From assembly GCA_031841125.1 (NCBI GenBank), contig CM063106.1, forward strand, positions 31,616,001 to 31,680,000: 64,000 bases of DNA. The letters run 5' to 3'. Position numbers and translations under genes: made by a program. The stretch comes from Acanthococcus lagerstroemiae. Taxonomy: Eukaryota; Arthropoda; Insecta; Hemiptera; Eriococcidae. The notes under the pieces are model-generated. The model did no database searches. It was given only the letters and a program-made list of their open reading frames with translations, and was not told the DNA's origin. Each line of letters starts with the position of its first letter. Within the stretch, counting starts at the first letter, position 1. Shown here one piece after another: positions 19,894-30,527 of the stretch.

Positions 19894-22497
19894 ATGGGCC
19901 TTGCGGAAGGTGCCGATTTATTAACAGTTTTGTCACGGACACCAGATGAGGAACTGGTTCAACTTGTGAATACATCGCCACAGATTGTCGATAATTTCGG
20001 AAACAGGCACGCCGAAATTCAGTTACAGACGATTGAGCTTTTTCAGCGATATTTCAAATGTCTTCATCGACTACCTGCATCAGATTTACCTTCATGCTTG
20101 ACATTTTTTGTCCAAAACCTAAATACGTTTTTCAATCAAAATATCTCCCAAGTTGACAAAGCTTTACAGTCTGGAGCTTTGCCGACTGAAGCAGGCGTGG
20201 ATCGGATTGTAGAGATTTTGAAGCAGAACACTCGCCTCCTGACATGTATCGAGGAACTGACTCGGTACTTGAGCCTACAGCAGTCAAACGTCGAAGATAT
20301 TGGCGATACCGCCATCGAAATAATATCTCTACTATTGACCGCCTTCCAGCATTGCAGAAAATACGAGAATACCTACAAACGCACCGATTCTAGGATCAGC
20401 GAACATATAACCTGTTTGTTTCAAAAGTGTAACGATATTCAGTGCCAGTACTTTTCATTCTTAAATAATCTGATCGTTGATTGCCACCGCGATGAACAGC
20501 TAAAATTCATTACCGTAATCTTGTACAAAGTATTTGATATTGGAGTTGCCGTTTCGAATTTAAATTTGAAGACCATGGCGCTGGTGTGGAAAGGGTTTAC
20601 CTCGCTACTGAAGTCCTATAGTACATTCCTAAAAGAGACATTCGATGTGTCAAAAGTGATCCAGTTTTTTTGTACCGACATGGCCGAGAAAATTGTATCC
20701 ATGTATGATGCAGATGCCCAGTTTAGATCCCTGAACCTGAAAATATTATGTTTTTCGCTCAAGATAATCGTTAAATTGTGCGAATGTTTTGCTGACAGTT
20801 TAGAAAAAAGCTTTCCACACATAGTTCAGTTGATTTTCTTTTTGTACGACCATTCTACTTGCGCGAAATTTTGTAATATCACTACTGAAATCAGCGAAGC
20901 GATCGATAGGTACCTGTTGGCCGGAATAGATCCTCTCATCAGCGTACTAATTTGTGACCGAGGTTTTGCCAAGTACTTAGTATCGACGACGACAGACCAG
21001 ATGATCGGGGACCGTTGTGAACTCGGTATTCTACTGTTACTATCTACCATATTGGAGAAGCTGATTTCCAGCAGTGAAGATGTACAAATGATATGGTTTC
21101 AGGTTTCCGTCCTGAATGCTGCTCTGAACTTCATTCGCCAGTACAATAAAATATTGTGTTACGATTTAAGAATCGCAACCTCGTGTGCTAATGTGGCTCT
21201 ACCTCAACAAATTTACTTGTACGACACTCTAGTTGTAAACGTTTCTAGCGTAATCCTGAATTGCGTGTCGTGCGAACAATTCAGCGATGTCGAAGATATG
21301 CTGATGACGCACTTACTACAATCTCCATTGCTGGTGAAATTATTCGCTGCAGACGTGTGGTGCGTTGTTGCTAGGTTTGGCACCTCCGAGTTGTGTGTCG
21401 AACATGTCGAGTTTCTCATGGATTTGCTGAGTGAATTTCAAATCGAAAAGACCGAAACGGTTGTCGTGTCGTCTCTAATTCGAAGACTATTTAGTTTCCT
21501 TCCTTCGGCTTACCAACTGAGAGTCATGAAATCATTTCGTAGTCACAATCTGTTCCTGGAACTGCACCGATTGAACAGTAAAGTTTCAGAAGTATCGTAT
21601 CAAAACACGATTAGATCTGTCATTCAGGATTTCACGACTAGTCCAGTCGAAATGTTCGGCGAAGAGGGAGCAGCGAAGCGATTAGGTGAATTGTCACTGA
21701 TAGAAAGTTGGTTAGCAGTTCCGAACGATGGTTTCGTTTCTCGCAGTAAGGAGTACTTGTTGAATCAGTGGCACGTTTTGATCGATCAGTTGAGTCAGTC
21801 GAAACTTATAGGCCTGAGTCAATTCGCGGTTACTTTCACTTACCTCTGTTTGGTAACATCAACTTACATACCGATGTTAAGTCCGTTCGATGTTCTCAGT
21901 CTTTTGCAGCATATCGAGGCGTTTCTGAAATGTGAATCCAGTTTCATAAGACTGAACGTACTGAGTGTACTGAAAGCCCTGGGCCATTGCGATTTGAACG
22001 CTGTAGAAAAATCGCAAATGTTTCAGTTTTGCTGCCGCCTCGGGTCGGCGTTCAAGGCGTGTTTGAAAGATAGTAATGCTATTGTGGAGCAACAGTCGAT
22101 CGAAACATTCACGTATTTCTCGCATACAACGAAGTATTTATCGGTGATTCAAAAAACGACTGAGAATGATTCGCAGTTGAAAGAGAACCTGGCCGCGTAC
22201 CTAAAAAAACAACCAAGACAGCCGAACGAAAACAAGATATTTGAACGTTTTATACTGAAGTTGTTTGAGTCAGTTTTGGAAAAGAAAAGCCTACTTCGAG
22301 ATACCTACGCTGTTAACGCCGATGAGGAAAATGTTCCTAAGAAATTAAAACTAGATATTACCGATAAAATTGACAGAGCGGAATCAACTGTCAACGATTT
22401 ATTAATCAGCGTCAAATCAGTTGAGCTCAATGTGGAACAGAAAAACAGATTGAGTAGTATTGTGAAAACTGTTAACCAATTTCAGAATTACCTTTAG
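19894..22497 (+). CDS. FIRRM: FIRRM (C1orf112) homologue, RAD51/FIGNL1 recombination regulator
   Basis: Single uninterrupted frame of 867 residues, close to the ~853 of the human protein. I start at ATG 19894 (ACCATGG, a strong context); the frame opens a few codons earlier but without an ATG. Recognition rests on the conserved block DVWCVVARFGTSELC (residue ~493), against DAWCFLARYGTAELC in the vertebrate protein. It is followed by RRLFSF, and preceded at ~345 by GIDPLIS, in the same order. The rest is helical, HEAT-like, with no enzyme motif. The C-terminus has a short basic patch (PKKLKLD) and a terminal coiled-coil-like helix. In vertebrates FIRRM stabilises the AAA ATPase FIGNL1 and the pair removes RAD51 from chromatin during recombination and mitosis; an equivalent nuclear role is inferred here. 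The lack of introns contrasts with the neighbouring genes. Confidence 0.9.
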   Translation: MGLAEGADLLTVLSRTPDEELVQLVNTSPQIVDNFGNRHAEIQLQTIELFQRYFKCLHRLPASDLPSCLTFFVQNLNTFFNQNISQVDKALQSGALPTEAGVDRIVEILKQNTRLLTCIEELTRYLSLQQSNVEDIGDTAIEIISLLLTAFQHCRKYENTYKRTDSRISEHITCLFQKCNDIQCQYFSFLNNLIVDCHRDEQLKFITVILYKVFDIGVAVSNLNLKTMALVWKGFTSLLKSYSTFLKETFDVSKVIQFFCTDMAEKIVSMYDADAQFRSLNLKILCFSLKIIVKLCECFADSLEKSFPHIVQLIFFLYDHSTCAKFCNITTEISEAIDRYLLAGIDPLISVLICDRGFAKYLVSTTTDQMIGDRCELGILLLLSTILEKLISSSEDVQMIWFQVSVLNAALNFIRQYNKILCYDLRIATSCANVALPQQIYLYDTLVVNVSSVILNCVSCEQFSDVEDMLMTHLLQSPLLVKLFAADVWCVVARFGTSELCVEHVEFLMDLLSEFQIEKTETVVVSSLIRRLFSFLPSAYQLRVMKSFRSHNLFLELHRLNSKVSEVSYQNTIRSVIQDFTTSPVEMFGEEGAAKRLGELSLIESWLAVPNDGFVSRSKEYLLNQWHVLIDQLSQSKLIGLSQFAVTFTYLCLVTSTYIPMLSPFDVLSLLQHIEAFLKCESSFIRLNVLSVLKALGHCDLNAVEKSQMFQFCCRLGSAFKACLKDSNAIVEQQSIETFTYFSHTTKYLSVIQKTTENDSQLKENLAAYLKKQPRQPNENKIFERFILKLFESVLEKKSLLRDTYAVNADEENVPKKLKLDITDKIDRAESTVNDLLISVKSVELNVEQKNRLSSIVKTVNQFQNYL

Positions 22498-22543
22498 GTT
22501 TAAGATTGTAGAAGAATTCTAATGAAGTGTGATTCGAAGTGTA

Positions 22544-22549
22544 AATAAA
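22544..22549 (+). terminator. Polyadenylation signal of FIRRM homologue
   Basis: AATAAA lies 47 bp after the TAG stop at 22495-22497, in GTGTAAATAAATCCC. It is the first canonical hexamer downstream, so the predicted 3' UTR is short (~70 bp). Confidence 0.6.
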
Positions 22550-22559
22550 TCCCACGCTG

Positions 22560-23390
22560 AATTTGATGATTTATTTTAAACGTGTAAAAAATTCAATATC
22601 GTTAAATATTTATAAATTAAAACATCTAACACAAACATGAAAAATTCGACGTGTTTAAGAATGGTAGGTATACGCTGTTCAAATCTAAAAACGACAATTT
22701 GCATTCATTAAAAAATGTTGAATAACTATTTAATACACTGGAAATTATTGTCAGTACTTCTGAGTTGACAGCCCAATACACACATAATATGATAGAAACG
22801 TTCTGAAAAAACTAGTTATATGAATGCGGAATGTAAACTCTGAAACTTTAGAAGTTCCTTTCAATTGCAGCATCTTAATATAAAATTAAATCGGAATGAA
22901 ACATAAGTACTTCAATTATAATTCAATCTTACAAAAGTATAACTATACTCGTAAAAATTGTAACTTCCATACTCGTATTTTACAAAATTGTTCCAGTTTA
23001 GGAAACTAAAAACTGGAAGGAAGATAGTGCTCGTTCGTAAACGATATGCGATTGCTAAATTTACTGCATACAAGAATAAAAAAAGACATAAAAAACAAAA
23101 ATGTCTTATAATAAAATGAAGTGTTCGATAAATAAGAATAATAAATAAATAAATAGAAGGTTAAAATAAAGTACGAACTTCGTATTACTGAAATTCTCTC
23201 GTGGATAACACGGGATACCAGGTTACACATACACTATTCTAGCCTGTGGACAGAAAGCAGATATCACTTTACGCTCGCGAATAATCAATTTAATTTACAC
23301 ATTTGTAGAAAGAATATACACAGAATATCTAGTCTGTATTTTCAGTATAACCAGTCGAAGTAGTCCATCAGTATACGAGGAGTGGGGAAA
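22560..23390. other. AT-rich spacer, nothing recognised
   Basis: No coding exon, RNA gene or clear repeat boundary is visible. Several AATAAA/TTTATT words occur by chance in a very AT-rich background. Confidence 0.4.
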
Positions 23391-23399
23391 AAAAAATTT

Positions 23400-23870
23400 T
23401 TTGATCCATGAAGGACTGACACTTATTTTTTTCAATTTATTACAGCCTTAACCATTATGTACCTCTTCAAGCCGAGTTCAGCCATCGTGAGGATGTAAGG
23501 CTGAACACCCCTATCCAAGAAGAAATTCGCGCTTCTAAAGTCGCGTCCACACGGACAGAAACGTGGTTGTACATCATACGACGACGTTGCGCAACACGCA
23601 ACATGTCGCGGTCGTAGAAGTGCAGACGGCAATGAGATGTGTGTTATGCGACTTTTTTTGTCGTGCGACAGTGTCGAACGACCGAACTCTCGATCCACAA
23701 AATGCCGGTCCACTTCAAAGGAAAATCGTGTTCCGCGACCGTGGTGTGTGCAAAAAGGACCAGTGTGGACGTAAATTCACACGTCTTGCTGTTAGTTGAC
23801 GTCTTGGCTTTCGTACCATTTTGTACCTTCCCCATTTCTTCGCAAAATAAGTAGCCATGGAAGCATTCGG
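23400..23870. mobile_element. Possible DNA-transposon remnant
   Basis: GTCGCGTCCACACGGACAG near 23540 and AGTGTGGACGTAAATTCACAC near 23763 are roughly inverted, and the enclosed ~220 bp is richer in CG than its surroundings (repeated GTCGTGCGAC-like words). This resembles a small inverted-repeat element, but I see no target duplication. Confidence 0.25.
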
Positions 23871-24261
23871 CACCCGGAGTAGTATCACAATTTTGTGCCT
23901 GTTTGTTTTATACCATTTTGTACCATCAATCCCGAAAATGTTTGAAATTGAACACGAAAATTATTGTAAAAGTTCGGCAACATACACAGAGATTGGTTCA
24001 TTTTTTGACGCACAAGAAATACTGCCATAGGTATTTCCTCTTTCTGCGCTTTGTGCAACTGAATAGGTAAGTGCACGTCATACATATTGCAAAAGATTTC
24101 AACATTCGAGTCAGGCCCGTAGCCAGAGGGTGGCCAGGGGGAAACGCCCCCTGGCAGTCCACCCCCCCCCCCCCCAAAAAAAAATTGGAAAAAACTTTTC
24201 TTACTTTCTTATTACCCCAGTAAGACTAGGGGTTACTATATAAGTACACTAGTACACTAGC

Positions 24262-24280
24262 TGACCCGCTTCGCGGGTCA
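24262..24280. other. Perfect short hairpin
   Basis: TGACCCGC (24262-24269) and GCGGGTCA (24273-24280) are exact inverted repeats around a TTC loop, flanked by CTAG-containing AT-rich DNA. Such GC hairpins occur near the ends of some transposons. No element could be delimited. Confidence 0.5.
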
Positions 24281-24289
24281 TCTAGACCG

Positions 24290-24590
24290 TGGGCTAAAGT
24301 GAGTTGGCTAAAGTGAGTTTATTTATTCTTTTGTGGAATCTCTCTATTTGTTCTGTCTTCAAACGATTGTATCTGTCCCAAATAGTCGAATTCGGAGATT
24401 TTTTCCATTTCAGTTCCTTGTATTGTGGTTTACAATCCCGTTCCACATTGGATAATAGTTTTGTTTTACTTGTATTCATTTCTGAACCCGCCTCTGCACT
24501 TACCTTCGTCAATTTTTCTCCTATTGCCTGTAGTATCTTTATATTCTTGTCTATCAGTACACCACCGTGCGCGAATTGAGATGGTTCAGT
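24290..24590 (-). mobile_element. LINE RT C-terminal fragment
   Basis: On the minus strand a short open frame contains EMNTSKTKLLSN, matching the conserved segment after the FADD motif of non-LTR reverse transcriptases (xINxxKTK). It is followed by KSPNSTIWDRYNRLKTEQIE. Only ~90 residues remain; no 3' tail was found. Confidence 0.45.
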
Positions 24591-24599
24591 TTTTCACCA

Positions 24600-26960
24600 T
24601 TTATCTGTATCCCCATATTTTCCCATTCCGGTTTTCTAAATATTTCTACTAATACACAATTTAATAGGTACATAGAAAGCATTTTGAGCTCGTTATGGAA
24701 ATTTCAGATTTTCAGTTTCCTAATAGTTTCTTAAGAGAGACAGTTACCGCCACCAAATTTTGACATAGTGTGAAGAAGTTCAATGTAAAACAATTACAAG
24801 AGTTCCAATTGAAAACAAAGTTGGGGGGACCGTGGGGTGGGGGGAGGATATTGTGGGCTCCCTCTGTGGCGTGAAAACACGCGATTACATGTCAAAATTT
24901 AACCACACGGAGCTCCGCAGGCAATAGTATGTCCACTCCTCTTCCCGTTACCGCAAACTCTTTTCCCATCTTCCCTCTCTATCCTTTCAACGATTCCCTG
25001 CGATCCACATCCGTGATCTTCCCCAGCCTGAAAACGCTTGCAGTTTTCCTCCCTCTACCCTTCCCGCACTGACAGCATCGGCTGCTAATGCGCTCACTTT
25101 TTCTTTTTTAATGTCTTATGAACTCCACTTTTTGCTTACACTCTTTGGAACCAGCTGCGGATTTAGAAGCTAAGCCGCTATAGGCACTTAACGAAATGTC
25201 CCCCTCGCCCCTCCACTCCATATTCTGCTAATGAGCTACAGGTCAAATTTTGATTATTATTTCCCAGTTGTGTTTTCTGCAACTTCTACAATATTATCCT
25301 TTTTTCTGTCTGTCTCGTTTTCTTTTCTCCTTTTCCAAATTTCCTTCCTTTTTCCCGTTGTTTTCGTACTAAGATTTGCCGTCCCTCGAAGTCTGCCACC
25401 CTAGGCACTGGCCTAATATGCCTGTCGGGAAATCAGTCGCTAGAACTGATACTACATAATATAGAAGTTGCGTTGGTAGGTAATTAGATCTTTCGAGATG
25501 AGGGGGTCCGGACCACCACTCACCCACCCAATCAGCATTTGCCCTCAGCTCTTATGGTTCACCCGCTAACTTCGAACAAACACGCACATCCATCCACAGA
25601 CAAACTAACACTTTTACACATATTAGTGAAGAGAGGTTCTAATCATGAGACACATGCACAGGACACATTTTTACGTGCAGTTTTGTCTAATGGTTTCTGT
25701 AACACACACACACACACACACACACATACTTGTAAAGTATACCACTTCGGGACATGTGACGCTTACATGCGTTGTCGGACTTCAAAAACTCATAGAGACT
25801 TTGTCGGGACTGTGCAATTCAGGGTGTTGGTCAACTTACAAGGCATACTATTTCAGGACAAAATTGAAGTATTACTAACTTGTAAAGTATTCCATGTCGG
25901 GATTAAAAATGCGACATTGCCAGTTTTTTACAGTGTGTGGTCAACTTACGAAGGTGACGATATAGGGATAAAATTTCTGAATGAATTACTTTCTTGTAAT
26001 ATTTGTGCACACCTAGGTATATATGTTATGTAGGAATGGAATCAACACATAAATAAGAAATAGAAGAAATAGCATAAGTTATTTATGCCAAGACTGACAT
26101 GGCAATCAGAAGCAGTTTTTATCTGAGTGCTGTTTCGAAAAATTAAACATTCCTCAATTACTAATTGAGACGTGGAACGTTGAGCTTTGATTTAATCTAG
26201 TTTCGTATCCTAAATCTAAATGAAGCTGGGATAGATGTTCAGCTTGAATATATATAATATAAACGTTTTAGAAAAACTACTTACTGTATTATGATAAGAG
26301 TCGAAATCTCGAAGTTTTTCCATAGTCAACTTGGCGGATTATAGAAATTTTGTTTGCCGAATAACGTTCTAGATCGAGAACTAGTGCATTATTAGTATTT
26401 AGTACATGGTGCAACTGGATTTGTTAATAGTGTTGGAGAGTACAGAAAATATCAATAAAGACGATTAATCCATCATTTACTCGTAGGCTACTGGAATCGT
26501 TCGTAACAATACAAACTACCCTTTGAAAATGAATATTTTATTCAAAGGAAGAAAAGGGAAGTAAGCAGTATATTGCAAAAAAAAAAAATTAAAAAAAATA
26601 CAGTCTTTGAATTTTGTGTACAAGTTTATTAAATTGAAGAAACAAAAAAAAAAGGCAAAAACAATGAGAAAAAACACGAAAACAATAAACAAGTGTGTTT
26701 GTCAATAAGTAGGTATAATGAGAAAGAAACCAATAGGTATAGTAAACAAAATAAAAAACAAGATCAGTTTTAGTATCTAGTATTACTAAACTGAAGAATA
26801 GATACATGAAAAAAAAAATGGAATGTCTTACTTTTGGAACTTTTGAAAGTGTCTCAACCTATCTTTAAGGTTGGTCCATGTGCGATTTAAGAAAATTTGT
26901 TTATTATTATCGATACATTTCAGAAAGTCTTTTTTATGCGGTAAAAACTAAACATTCTTA
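24600..26960. other. Non-coding stretch with scattered repeat fragments
   Basis: Includes a (CA)n tract at 25702-25727. It also holds three diverged copies of a short repeat near 25729, 25838 and 25880 (TTGTAAAGTATxCCA.xTCGGGA), related in wording to repeats near 30130. The open frame over 25539-26033 crosses the microsatellite and is not protein-like. Nothing else is recognised. Confidence 0.4.
25702..25727. repeat. (AC)n microsatellite
   Basis: Thirteen uninterrupted AC dinucleotides. A second CA tract followed by CG repeats lies at 30345-30370. Confidence 0.95.
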
Positions 26961-27066
26961 TAATAATTCAGGCATATATGTATGAGGAAAAAGTTTTAGA
27001 AGAATGATCATCTGTGGAAAATTTATTGTAAGATTCAAAATTATGAAGTATGCACATTGGCAATGT

Positions 27067-27231
27067 ACCGACAACGGTAAGCCAGTTTCTTACAAATATC
27101 CCGACATCGTTAAGCGAGATTCTTACGATGTCCCAACCTTGGTAAGCCAGATTCTTGCGAATGTCCCGACATCAGCTAGCTAAATTCTTACACATGTCCT
27201 GATATCGGTGAGTTAGATTCTTATGAATGCC
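27067..27231. repeat. 33-bp minisatellite, five units
   Basis: Five units of 32-33 bp, with consensus first half CCCGACATCGGTAAGC and second half CAGATTCTTACAAATGT. It lies directly downstream, in gene sense, of the minus-strand exon at 27264-27452. Confidence 0.85.
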
Positions 27232-27263
27232 ACAAAATATAAAATGCCCAATTAGAACTCTAC

Positions 27264-27452
27264 CTTCTGCAACAGATTCAGCCACATCATTATTTTCACC
27301 GTCCTTCAAGGTATTTTCATTTTCTTCCTTCTCGACTGATGACACCGTAGCTTCTATAGTCATTTCATCATCTTTCTTCTCAGAATTAAAATTTCTTCCA
27401 GTCAACTTTTCGTTGATAGCAGTTGAAGCTGGAGCCAGCACACTTTCATCTC
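27264..27452 (-). CDS. Acidic repeated exon, copy A
   Basis: A 189-nt frame, phase 1-1, encoding APASTAINEKLTGRNF, MTIEATVSSVEKEENE and ENNDVAESVAEG, strongly acidic and probably disordered. The donor is GAAG|GTAGAG at 27264; the acceptor GTTAAG is weak. A further possible 33-nt exon ends at the donor CCAG|GTAAGT at 27527. Because all copies are phase 1-1, they could be skipped or included without changing frame. The 3' end of this gene was not located. Confidence 0.45.
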
Positions 27453-28267
27453 CTTAACACATTTTAGAAACCAAATTATCAGCAAAAAAAAAAAAAGTAA
27501 TATTCACTTGGTAAAATTTAACTTACCTGGAACATTTTCAATATCCGACGGAGAGACAGCTCATACTCTTAAGAAGGGTGTGAGTGTCGTCCCTTTGGCA
27601 TTCATTGAATTTGTCATTGACATATGGAGTTCAAGATGATATTGAATGAAAATTCTTCATAGTCATATTAGAAGGAATATAAATGTCACTAGAACCCAGA
27701 AGAGTTTTTATTGGGGGGGGGGGGGGGCAGTAGCGGCAACTTGGATTTTCCTCGCATGTCGCAAAGTTTTAATAACACTGGGGGAAGGGGGTCAAATTCA
27801 AATTTTATTTTTGATTTTCCAAAAAGAGGCAAAAATGTTTTTGAAAATATGCGCGACACCGAAGTTGCCGCCCCGAGGGAGGGGGGCTGTGAAAGTTCAA
27901 CTGACTGAATTCAAAATTCCAACTGTCTCGATTTTGCCAAACTTGATCTTCAAATTTCTCAGTTTTCCAACTGTCTAAGCAGAAAAAAAAGAAAAAAAAA
28001 GCTGACACCTGTCCGATTTTTGCAACTTCACCTTCAAATATCCCATCAGTTTTCCAATTGTTTATGCAAAAAGAAACAACTTTCGACTAGTCCAATTTTT
28101 CCAACTGTCAAAACTTTTTGCCCAGTTTTACAACTCCTCGACAAACTTATTGGGGGGGGGGGGCAATCCCATCCATTTGCTACGCCCCTGCTAGAACCGG
28201 ATAATTCAGGCATATACTCGTATGTGGAAGAAGTTTCAGAAGCATGATCATCTGTGGAAAATTGTAT

Positions 28268-28399
28268 CCCGACATCGTTTAGCGAGATTCTTACAAATGC
28301 CCCGACCTTGGTAAGCCAGATTCTTGCGAATGTCCCGACATCAGCTAGCTAAATTCTTACACATGTCCTGATATCGGTGAATTAGATTCTTATGAATGT
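28268..28399. repeat. 33-bp minisatellite, four units
   Basis: Same unit as at 27067-27231, four copies, in the second segmental duplicate and directly downstream of the exon at 28434-28562. An isolated related unit lies near 30287-30323. Confidence 0.85.
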
Positions 28400-28433
28400 T
28401 TCAAAATATAAAATACCCAATTAGAACTCCTAC

Positions 28434-28562
28434 CTTCTGCAACAGATTCAGCCACATCATTGTTTTCACCGTCCTTAATATTTTCAGTATCCCATGCAGG
28501 TAGCTCATACTTTTCATGAAGTTCTAGAGAAGTAGCATTTGGATGACCTTCGGTGGCCTTAT
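28434..28562 (-). CDS. Acidic repeated exon, copy B (shortened, composite)
   Basis: A 129-nt frame, phase 1-1, with a good acceptor TTATTTCAG. Its 3' part (KDGENNDVAESVAEG) is nearly identical to the exon at 27264-27452. Its 5' part (ELHEKYELPAWDTENI) matches instead the sequence around 27527-27590, which in the first duplicate lies upstream of a separate donor. This suggests that a deletion fused two exons. Confidence 0.5.
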
Positions 28563-29328
28563 CTGAAATAACCAAATTTGAATAAGAATTTGTATTATAG
28601 TAAATAGTAACAGAGAGGGTAGCACGAGAGGTATGGGTATCAACATACCGCCGCGCCCCGATTCTCAAACTGGTAAATTTATAAATATGTAGGACTCCAT
28701 CGAAACCTCAAAAATAATACTCCTCGAGAGTGAGGAGACAATTTTGCGAACACATTGACTCACTAAACCATATTCGTGGTACATATTATACTTTATCCAA
28801 GAGCAATATGATCATCTACTCAAGAAAGAACAAGGAACCCTTTTGTTGATAATTCTGTGCAAAAGGAGAAGGAAAATTCCCCAAGATCGCTTGAATGTTT
28901 GCATAAGGATAGCAATAGTTCAGGAAAATTTGTGCTCATAACCATATTTAAATCCCACTAATATTTTTCATCTACCACCGAAATATTTTTCACAAGTTAG
29001 TCCTTTGACTTGAACATCGGATCCTGAAAGTAGTAATAAATTCTTCATACCTACTCAAATTTGTCGCAAATTGTCTAAAGACTGCCATGAAATAAGAGAA
29101 CATGTGAAGCAATTGGTATTCCTCAAATTCTAGTTGAACGTTAGAGCAGTAAAATAATCGCCAATGTTTGGGTCGGTATTCATAAGGAAATTCCGGTAAT
29201 TCAGTCATTCAGTCGGTATTTTCAGTATCTACACACCCTTAAAAATATTTTTTCGCATCGGCCCTGACCACACATTATCTGTAAGGCCACGCAAAAAGCA
29301 TATCGAACTAGACTACAACAACTCCTAC

Positions 29329-29535
29329 CTTCTACAAAAAGTTTATCCACATCATTGTTTTCGTCATTGTTCAAGTTAATTTCACTTGGTTCTTTCTCAA
29401 TTGTTGATACTAAAGCTTCAATAGTCTGTTCGTCGACTTCCTTCTTAGATGTCAAATTATTTCCGTTGAACTTACCTCTGATCGCGGTTGACTCTGGAGC
29501 CGTTATTGCTTCAATGTCGGCATTTCGTTCTTCAC
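29329..29535 (-). CDS. Acidic repeated exon, copy C
   Basis: A 207-nt frame, phase 1 at both ends, which fits directly after the exon ending at 29632. It encodes TAPESTAIRGKF, EQTIEALVSTIEKE and ENNDVDKLFVEG. It is homologous to the exon at 27264-27452. The donor is GAAG|GTAGGAG; the acceptor (GATGAAG) has a poor pyrimidine tract, so the 5' edge is less certain. Confidence 0.5.
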
Positions 29536-29631
29536 CTTCATCAACATGTTTCAATAATTTTAGTCCACAACGTAATGAGAAATGAGTTTGAGGCATGTAT
29601 TCGTGTAATATAATAAACATTTACTGCTTAC

Positions 29632-29824
29632 CTTGTTCGTTTACACTTTCTTTCAGAAGTGTCGCCGGGTAATAACGTCTGTCTTTCCACTTACATAAAT
29701 GCGAATCAAAATTGAAACAATCTCTCTTGCACACATATTTAACTTCATCTTCAGTAAATTCAACTAAAATATAACTGTAATCATCGTTCTTACGAATTGC
29801 TCTACGCGATCGCCTCAGCATCAT
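29632..29824 (-). CDS. First coding exon of a small Tudor-like/BEN-type gene
   Basis: Minus strand. ATG at 29824 opens MMLRRSRRAIRKNDDYSY; the frame runs to the donor AACAAG|GTAAGC and ends in phase 1 at 29632. It encodes an aromatic-rich domain with YILVEFTEDEVKYVCKR and KWKDRRYYPATLLKES. The W-K-D-x-x-Y-Y-P-A pattern resembles the small Tudor/PWWP-like N-terminal domain of insect BEN-domain proteins. That likeness is from memory of the family style, so the name is tentative. A downstream BEN domain was not found in the window. Function is unknown; chromatin association would be the guess. Confidence 0.5.
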
Positions 29825-30527
29825 GTATGCAAAGTAAATATTGTGCTAGTAAAACTCCGAACATAACCGGCATAAATATTTCGATACAATTCCAGAACAC
29901 ACTGCACACGTGATAACACTCTGAGGAACGATCATGGAATGAGAAATAGATACATGTGATAAGAGACAAACACATGGTGAACTGTGAAGCATGTACCGCG
30001 AGCGCAGAAAACATAAGCTTGTTGATTTTTCAAATAACTGGGACTTGGCAACATTGCAATGCCCCGACTTGGTACCCACTGTCTTGCACAGTCCCGACAT
30101 CGATCCCACAAGAAGACCATGATATACACTGGTGCGTAATGTGTAAAACTTCACGAATCATACTTTTTCGGGACAAGTCTGGAAACGACCAAACTCGAAA
30201 TTTTCCTTGGGTAACTCGGCGAGTTTAGTTCGAATCTGAAGCCTAACGTTGTCAGGACATGGCCTATGACCTGACAACGAAAACTGTCCCGACAACGGCA
30301 AGCTAGATTCTTATAAATGTCCTGACAAGATACGGTTTACAAAGCCACACACACACACACACACGCGCGCAAAAGGAATAGGCGCATCTACCTATTATAC
30401 ATAGGTACCAGAATGTCCTTTGTTGTTTCTGTTCTCTTTCTTTTTGTATGTTCGTGCGCGCGTGTGTTGGTAAAGGAATCATCGTGTAGCCGCCAGCCGG
30501 TTCTTGGCTCGAAAAGGTTCCCTGAGA

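Larger units (their letters stand above)
26963..28480. repeat. Segmental tandem duplication containing an exon and minisatellite
   Basis: ATAATTCAGGCATATA at 26963 recurs at 28201, 1,238 bp away. From both points the order is the same: ATGATCATCTGTGGAAAATT, the 33-bp minisatellite, AAAATATAAAAT.CCCAATTAGAACT, then an exon end on the minus strand. Identity looks above 90% over ~280 bp. The copies differ by one minisatellite unit and by the exon structure beyond. Confidence 0.85.

Noticed and set aside
25539..26033. 164-codon plus-strand frame
   Set aside because: It runs through an (AC)n tract and repeat fragments, with no protein-like composition or splice context.
27067..27231. CRISPR-like array of ~33-bp repeats
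   Set aside because: The units abut without spacers, diverge gradually, and lie in a eukaryotic gene region. This is a minisatellite.
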